Assembly: GCA_003255065.1 (NCBI GenBank)
Contig: QAOA01005888.1
Coordinates: forward strand, 285,461 to 349,460
DNA length: 64,000 nucleotides
Origin: Cercis canadensis
Lineage: Eukaryota > Streptophyta > Magnoliopsida > Fabales > Fabaceae
Direction: 5' to 3'
Part shown: one piece after another, positions 58,234-64,000 of the stretch
Layout of the letters: every line of letters begins with the position of its first letter
How positions within the stretch are numbered: position 1 is the first letter of the stretch
Position numbers and translations under genes: made by a program
The notes under the pieces: model-generated
The model's input: the letters and a program-made list of their open reading frames with translations, nothing else
Database searches by the model: none
Told to the model about the DNA's origin: nothing

Positions 58234-61200
58234 ATGGGTGATTCAGTGGAGCCTAGAGTGACAGTCAGTGGACATGAAAAGGTGGTTGTTAATATTCGGT
58301 GTTCTAACGGTTCAAAGTTTACAGTGAGTACGACTCTTGATTCCACTGTCGAGGCATTCAAAGCTGTTTTGTCTCAAAACTGCGATGTACCAGTTGATCA
58401 GCAGAGGTTAATTTACAAAGGTCGTATCTTGAAGAACGACCAAACATTGGAATTTTATGGTAAGCTTTGGTTTTGGTCGGATTTAAATGGGATGCGTGAT
58501 TCATATTCTTTTATGATAATTATTTTCTTTACCACAATCATGGTGCTTCTGATTCAGTGGCCATGGAACCGCCTAACTTTATTTAGCTGGTGGACCCTCG
58601 TATTCTTCCCTCGCCTCCATTTTTCTTTTCTAACATATTGTAGGTAATCCTAATTTGTATCAGCTAGATTTTTTACTTACTTATGTCTTTTTCTTGCTTT
58701 GAAGCAGTCGCCAGTTTCTGTTGGACTGTTGCAAATATTCTGCATTTTAATGGATTACATAAGCTTATGAGTTATGACCGAGCATATAGTGTCTAATGAA
58801 CTTAGTGGGGGTTATTGTTCTTGTGTGAACCACGGATATGCCATTTGTGAATTCAGATTGGGTGAAACTTTAGCTAGGGATAAATTATGGTTATTTTATC
58901 ATAATTTAAAAAAATTTCATTGGACGGCTTCTTGCCAAACAAAAAATAATGGTCGATCAAAATAACCGTGTCAAACATGTTTGTGCTGCTAAACGAAGTT
59001 AAACCTCTACCCCAGTTTCAATGTAAGATAAAGCTTAAAGCTAATTGGACGTGCAATTGTGGGTAAATACTTGAAATACTTAACTTTACATTGTTTGTTT
59101 AATCATCCATCAAATTTGAGAAACTTAATGATTAGCTTTGTAAGTTATCTTCGAACATCAACCGGTGTTGCAGATAGCTGTAGAAAGTGGCGCAAAGCTT
59201 TATCATGTTCAACTAGCATGTCTTTATATTAACTTATTTCCACTGATTGCATGATAGACATGGAGTCTACTATAGAGAAATATGGGATAAACTCTCCGGA
59301 GTTTCTTATTTTATCCTTTTCTTCCCCTCTTTGTGTTAGCTAAACATATTGAATTGAATCATTACAATAGTACTCATCATATTTTATGAAATCTAAGTGT
59401 AGTTACTTATGTTTTTTTTTTTTTTTTTTCCTTATATGTTTCCCTTATTTTGAAGGTGTTCAGGCAGATCATACTGTTCACTTGGTTCGTGGTTTTCCCC
59501 AACCTACATCTGCTTCTCCCCCTAATAATGCTAATTTTAATAATTCAAGCACCACATCAAGTATTGCAGGGGGTGTTGGTTCCAGTGAAGAAGGTGGCTT
59601 TGGAAGTGGTGGTACTAGGGCATCTTTATTTCCTGGATTGGCTTTCGGTGCAATTGGTGGTAATGGAGCCTCTGGTTTATCTGGGGCAGGATTGCAAGAA
59701 CTTGAACAAGTGCAGCAACAACTATCTCAGAACCCAAATATGATGAGGGAAATAATGAACATGCCAGCTATTCAGAATCTCATGAATGATCCGGATACAT
59801 TCCGCAATCTTATCATGAGCAGTCCTCAAATCAGTGAGATTATTGACCGTAACCCAGAGCTTGCACATGTACTGAATGATCCTGGTATTCTACGACAGAC
59901 ATTAGAGGCTGCAAGGAACCCTGAAATCATGCGGGAGATGATGCGGAATGCTGATAGGGCAATGAGTAACATTGAGGCTTCTCCTGAGGGGTTTAACATG
60001 CTTAGACGTATGTATGAAAATGTTCAGGAACCATTTTTGAATGCGACAACCATGGGTGGAAATGGTGGGAATGGATTGAGATCGAATCCATTTGCTGCTC
60101 TTGTGGGGAACCAAGGTCAGGCACAAGTCAATAATGGCTTGACTAATCCTTCGACCACTGGTTCTGAGACGAGTTCAGGACAACCTTCTCCAAATACAAA
60201 TCCTCTTCCCAATCCATGGAGTAATACCGGTGGTAGGTTTCATATTGTCCTTTTTTTCACCTTTTTACTATTTGTTACTAGTTGTAGGATCTCTTTTGCT
60301 TTCCTTTTTTTCAAAAAAAGAGAAAGAAAAAAGGAGTAATGAATGAAATTGGATAGAAAATGCCAGTAAAAACCTTCAAAGGAAAACATAGAGATTCTCT
60401 GTCTTTCTTAATCCGGCCAAAGAAGGGGAACAAAAAGAGACTAGCTATTGCAAAAATAGTATGCAAACTCATTAGCAATAGACTTGATAGTGATTAAGCA
60501 CAAATGGTATTATTGGAGATACTGGTATGAGGCTTCACTTTTATCATACCAGTGCTCTTCATGTATCTTGTTCTATCATTCAAAAAAATATAATGTCACT
60601 TATGTCTGCCACTGTAATTGATGAGCCTATGATTTTCTTAGTGGATCTGATACCTATACATGGACCCTTTCACATAGCTGTATTAATTTATATTGCTTAA
60701 TCCTGTATGTAAATTATCTGGTTCCAATTAGATTTCTTATTTTTTGTATATTATTTAAATGCTGTGGCAGGAAGCACCCAGTCAAATTCTGTCACACGGA
60801 CCAATCTTGGAAGTGGAAGGTCACCTAGTGTTGGGGGTTTGGGAGGGCTTGGTCTACCTGGTAGGGAACAGATATTGAATGGTCTTCCAGATGTCAGTCA
60901 ATTGAATCAGTTACTGGAAAATCCAGCCATATTGCAGACCATGCAAAGTTTACTTTTGAATCCCCAGTATATGAATCAGGTATGACTTCTCAGAAAACTA
61001 GGCTGAAGGTACGTTAGTTGCTTGAGAATGTGGTTCCTTCTCATGTTGAATGGGAATTTTGAATTTCAGATCCTCAGCCTTAGTCCGCAACTACGTAATT
61101 TGGTTGATATGAATCCTCAATTAAGAGAAATGATGCAAAATCCAGAACTTTTGCGTCAGTTTACTTCTCCAGAGAGGATTCAGGTAGTGTCACTTTTAAG

Positions 61201-62379
61201 CTTTACCTCATTTTTTCATGAATACTCTTAAACATGCATGAATTGCTTGCCATTAACGCATGCTTGAGCTTGATGAATGGTATTTCTGTTTGATGCCTCT
61301 TTGTCTTAGCATCATGTGTCCGTGTTGGTGAGCATCAAAATATTTCATTCCATCATGATGATATAACTTAATTGTTTCTTAAAGGATGTGATTTGTTGGT
61401 TATAGATTTATTGGTTTCATATGAATTGGTTCCTAAAATATTGAGATTGTCCAAACTTCTTGATCACTTCAATTTTTCTTCACCATAATATAGATTCTAG
61501 TTTTGATATTCTGTTTATATGGCAGCAAGTGTTAGGTTTACAACAATCACTTCTTTCTCAGGACAATCAGCAGCAATCAACTCAGTAAGTTAAACCATTC
61601 TTTTTGGTTCATGATGCAGATACTTGCTTGCCTATTGCACTGTAGATTTTTCTATATGAAGTTAGATCATTGTTAGGTAGATCGATTGCTCATGTCAAAC
61701 TGACCTTGTTGTTTAACATGCTTGATGAAGACTTTTCTTTTCTCCATCTTTTCATTTTATTGACAATATACAATAATGTTGTTGTGCAGGAATCCAGATC
61801 GGCTTGCTGCAACCAGAGGTACTTATAGAATTAAGAGAAATACTAGTAATGGTCACTTTGGGTCTTATCCATATAAAAGTGACATGGGACATGTGTACCA
61901 TGTTTTAAATTTTTGTTAGGAATGCCATGCAGCATTTATTATGATTGCAGTTGACCTTTTTCTTTAAACAAGGAACACCTTGTTATTCTATTAATTACTA
62001 GATTTCTGTAAAGTCCATTGGCACTCTTCATTTGTTAGGAATGCCGAATATCAACAACATGGAGTTATTGAGTAACATGTTTGGTGGTCTTGGGCTGGGC
62101 ACCTTGAATGTGCCAAATAACCCTGATGGTTAGACATCTGTCTTTATCATTTTTCCTGTTTTATGAAATACAAAAATAGGCAGGTGAAAAGATTTCTTGT
62201 AAGTGTTACTTTGCATATTTAATTTTGCAGTAACCCCAGAGGAACTATATGCAACTCAGTTGTCGCAGCTCCAGGAAATGGGTTTCTATGACCCCCAAGA
62301 GAATATCAGGGCACTGCAGGCAACTTCTGGGAATGTCCATGCTGCAGTAGAGCGACTTTTGGGGAGTCCTCCGCAGTAA
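58234..62379 (+). CDS. DSK2: Ubiquitin receptor DSK2 (ubiquilin family)
   Basis: A shuttle that brings ubiquitinated proteins to the proteasome and to autophagy. Eight exons: 58234-58459, 59456-60232, 60771-60979, 61070-61183, 61526-61584, 61790-61818, 62039-62128 and 62231-62379, giving 550 aa. Domain order: ubiquitin-like domain (about residues 17-88: [37 protein letters not shown]), a Ser/Gly-rich linker, the first STI1-type repeat region ([40 protein letters not shown]), a second STI1 region ([37 protein letters not shown]), and a C-terminal UBA domain ([20 protein letters not shown], then [11 protein letters not shown]). All splice phases match and no defect is seen. Confidence 0.95.
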
Positions 62380-62706
62380 ATGTTTGAGCTACGTTTATGA
62401 AGATGAATATGATTCAATTATAGCTTTCTAATACATGAATCTAAAATCCCAAATGTGGAAGATGGGGATATTTAAATACTGTGTTTTAAAAATTTTAAAT
62501 CCAAATTTTTCTAATCCAATATATGGGTGACTCCAATATTTGTATAGATTTTGATTGTTCTCTATTTTGATGTCTTTGGTAGCTTCTGTTTCGCTCTTAT
62601 TTTGTCTTTGTTTTGTTGAATAAATGTTATGCAACATACTTTCATGCGGACTCCTTGAATCCTATAAAAGATGGAGTGCATTATCTTTTGTCGTATTTTT
62701 TTTTAA
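62380..62706. other. DSK2 3' flank
   Basis: Probable 3' UTR; AATAAA at 62618-62623 could serve as a poly(A) signal. No gene is seen. Confidence 0.5.
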
Positions 62707-63368
62707 GGTTTAATTGTAATTTTGGTCTTTTTATTTCAACAAAGTGAGCAATTTAATTCTTTTTTTTTAAATGAACAATTTAACTATTTTATTTTGACAA
62801 AAGTTACAATTTTAATTTCTCCGTCTCTCAAACAATTAAAAGTTTGATGGATTCTATTGACATAGCAAATTTTTAATCTGATTGAGTCATATTAACTCGT
62901 GATATGTACATGACTATCAAAATACTAAAACTAACCCCATAGTCATTGAAACTTGGAAACTTCATTCACTATTATCAACTGGTATGAACCAAAAAGACAA
63001 TCACAATTATTTTTGGCTAAGATTGGGTTTTGAATTGGGGCAATTATTTTTGGGTTCTTCCTTCTCTTCGTATAAGTCCTTCTTCCTTTCGCACAAACAT
63101 ATTTAGCGATTAGGGTTCATAATTAGGGAAATGAGGACAATATTACCATGTGCATATCTCTTGACTTAAAATGCCTGAGTCAGATTATAAATTTACCACC
63201 TCAGTAAAATTTGTCAACTTTTAAACATTTGAGAGACGAATGGACCAAAATTGTAATTTCTATCAAAATAGAAGGGTTAAACTTAAATTGTTTATTTTTT
63301 AAAAAGATGACCAGATCGTTCACTTTATTAAAATAAGAAGCGTTCGTTTTAATTTAAGTGTAATTGGG
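62707..63368. repeat. MITE related to the 56125 element (~660 bp)
   Basis: Starts GGTTTAATTGTAATTTTGGT, nearly the same end as the 56125 element. An inverted arm at about 63200-63368 mirrors it (TTTATTAAAATAAGAAGCG, and GAGAGACGAATGGACCAAAA against the left TTTCTCCGTCTCTC). The right end is diverged, so its limit and the target duplication are uncertain. The centre has unrelated leader-like sequence. Confidence 0.65.
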
Positions 63369-64000
63369 TGACTGACATTCAAACAAAGAGAGATTAATAT
63401 CTCACATGTTCGACTAAAAAAATTAAAAAAAAGGCAATATTTCACATTTCCAGTTGGTAATACAAGTCTTACATATGTCTAACATTAAAAAATCAAATTA
63501 AATTTTTATGAGTGAAATAATTAATATCCTTTCCATATAAAAAATCAACCTATAAGATTAGTAACTCATTAATTAATCATTTGACTCTCTAAAATTAATT
63601 TGCATTGTGATTTTTTTAGGGATGATAATTTACATTTTCAACTCTAATCACAAATCACACTAATAAAAAGCCTCATTTTTCTAATATCATTTTCATATTA
63701 CGCATCTAAGATGTAATAGAAAATTGAGATTGATTGTGTTTAAAAATGTTGTAGAAATGATTATATAACCAAATTTATAAATAATTGAACAATTTTTTTT
63801 AATCTTTTATACACTCACTAATATGTATTGTGTTACCGTTAGAATAAGTTTTTGCAATAAATTATAATAAATTATTCTACTTATTTTATATATATATATG
63901 TATATATTATCAATTAATAATCTAGAACAAGGCTCTTACCAAATTATAGATGTCACTTTATGTTTTTCTTTCTTTTGCTTTGTAGTTTATATATATTTTA
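63369..64000. other. AT-rich terminal spacer
   Basis: No gene or clear repeat is seen; a TATATATATATGTATATAT run lies at about 63889-63907. Confidence 0.5.

Noticed and set aside
1..64000. tRNA, rRNA, organelle DNA insertions or integrated viral genes
   Set aside because: No cloverleaf with box A/B, rRNA core, plastid/mitochondrial gene or viral coat/replicase motif was seen by eye; only copia, LINE, hAT and MULE remnants were recognised.

Overview
The window is nuclear DNA from a eudicot plant, probably a rosid. I cannot name the species. The evidence is AT-rich spacer DNA, genes split by short GT-AG introns, plant-only gene families (LAZ1/DUF300, MATE DTX45-type, B2 cyclin, DSK2, plant FMO) and a dense load of Mutator-like, hAT, copia and LINE remnants. 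Two single-base Ns (5543 and 25354) look like assembly joins. All exon limits were assigned by reading splice sites and reading frame by eye, without transcript data.

Layout. 1-2.4 kb: the 3' part of a plastid-type MATE transporter gene (+). 3.7-10.3 kb: two near-identical tandem flavin monooxygenase genes (-), separated by a truncated copia retrotransposon. 10.55-17.85 kb: a 7.3 kb Mutator-like element (MULE) with about 190 bp inverted ends and a 9 bp target duplication. It carries a decayed mudrA transposase (+) facing a decayed plant-mobile-domain gene (-). 17.96-18.94 kb: a Pack-MULE carrying a malectin-receptor-kinase fragment. 19-22.5 kb: repeats and a PPR gene fragment. 22.6-25.1 kb: a truncated KCR1-like ketoacyl reductase remnant whose intron holds a hAT element. 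26.6-43 kb: a conserved gene block with IDH1 (-), SLY1 (-), a phosphoglycerate-mutase-like gene (+) and LAZ1 (-). 43.3-48.4 kb: small and Pack-type MULEs, including two related elements placed tail to head and separated by exactly one 9 bp target copy. 48.5-51.5 kb: a penta-EF-hand protein (+). 52.7-55.2 kb: cyclin B2 (-), with mitotic MSA-like sites upstream. 56-57.5 kb: MITEs. 58.2-62.4 kb: DSK2 ubiquilin (+). 62.7-64 kb: another MITE and AT-rich DNA.

The host genes are ordinary single-copy housekeeping or regulatory genes and do not form one pathway. From memory, the MATE, mutase-like and LAZ1 genes are neighbours in Arabidopsis (At4g38360-38380), so about 30 kb of duplications, transposons and other genes now separates MATE from the other two. 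The most unusual content is the transposon biology: several MULE families with intact target-site duplications, captured host exons, and nested or tandem insertions.
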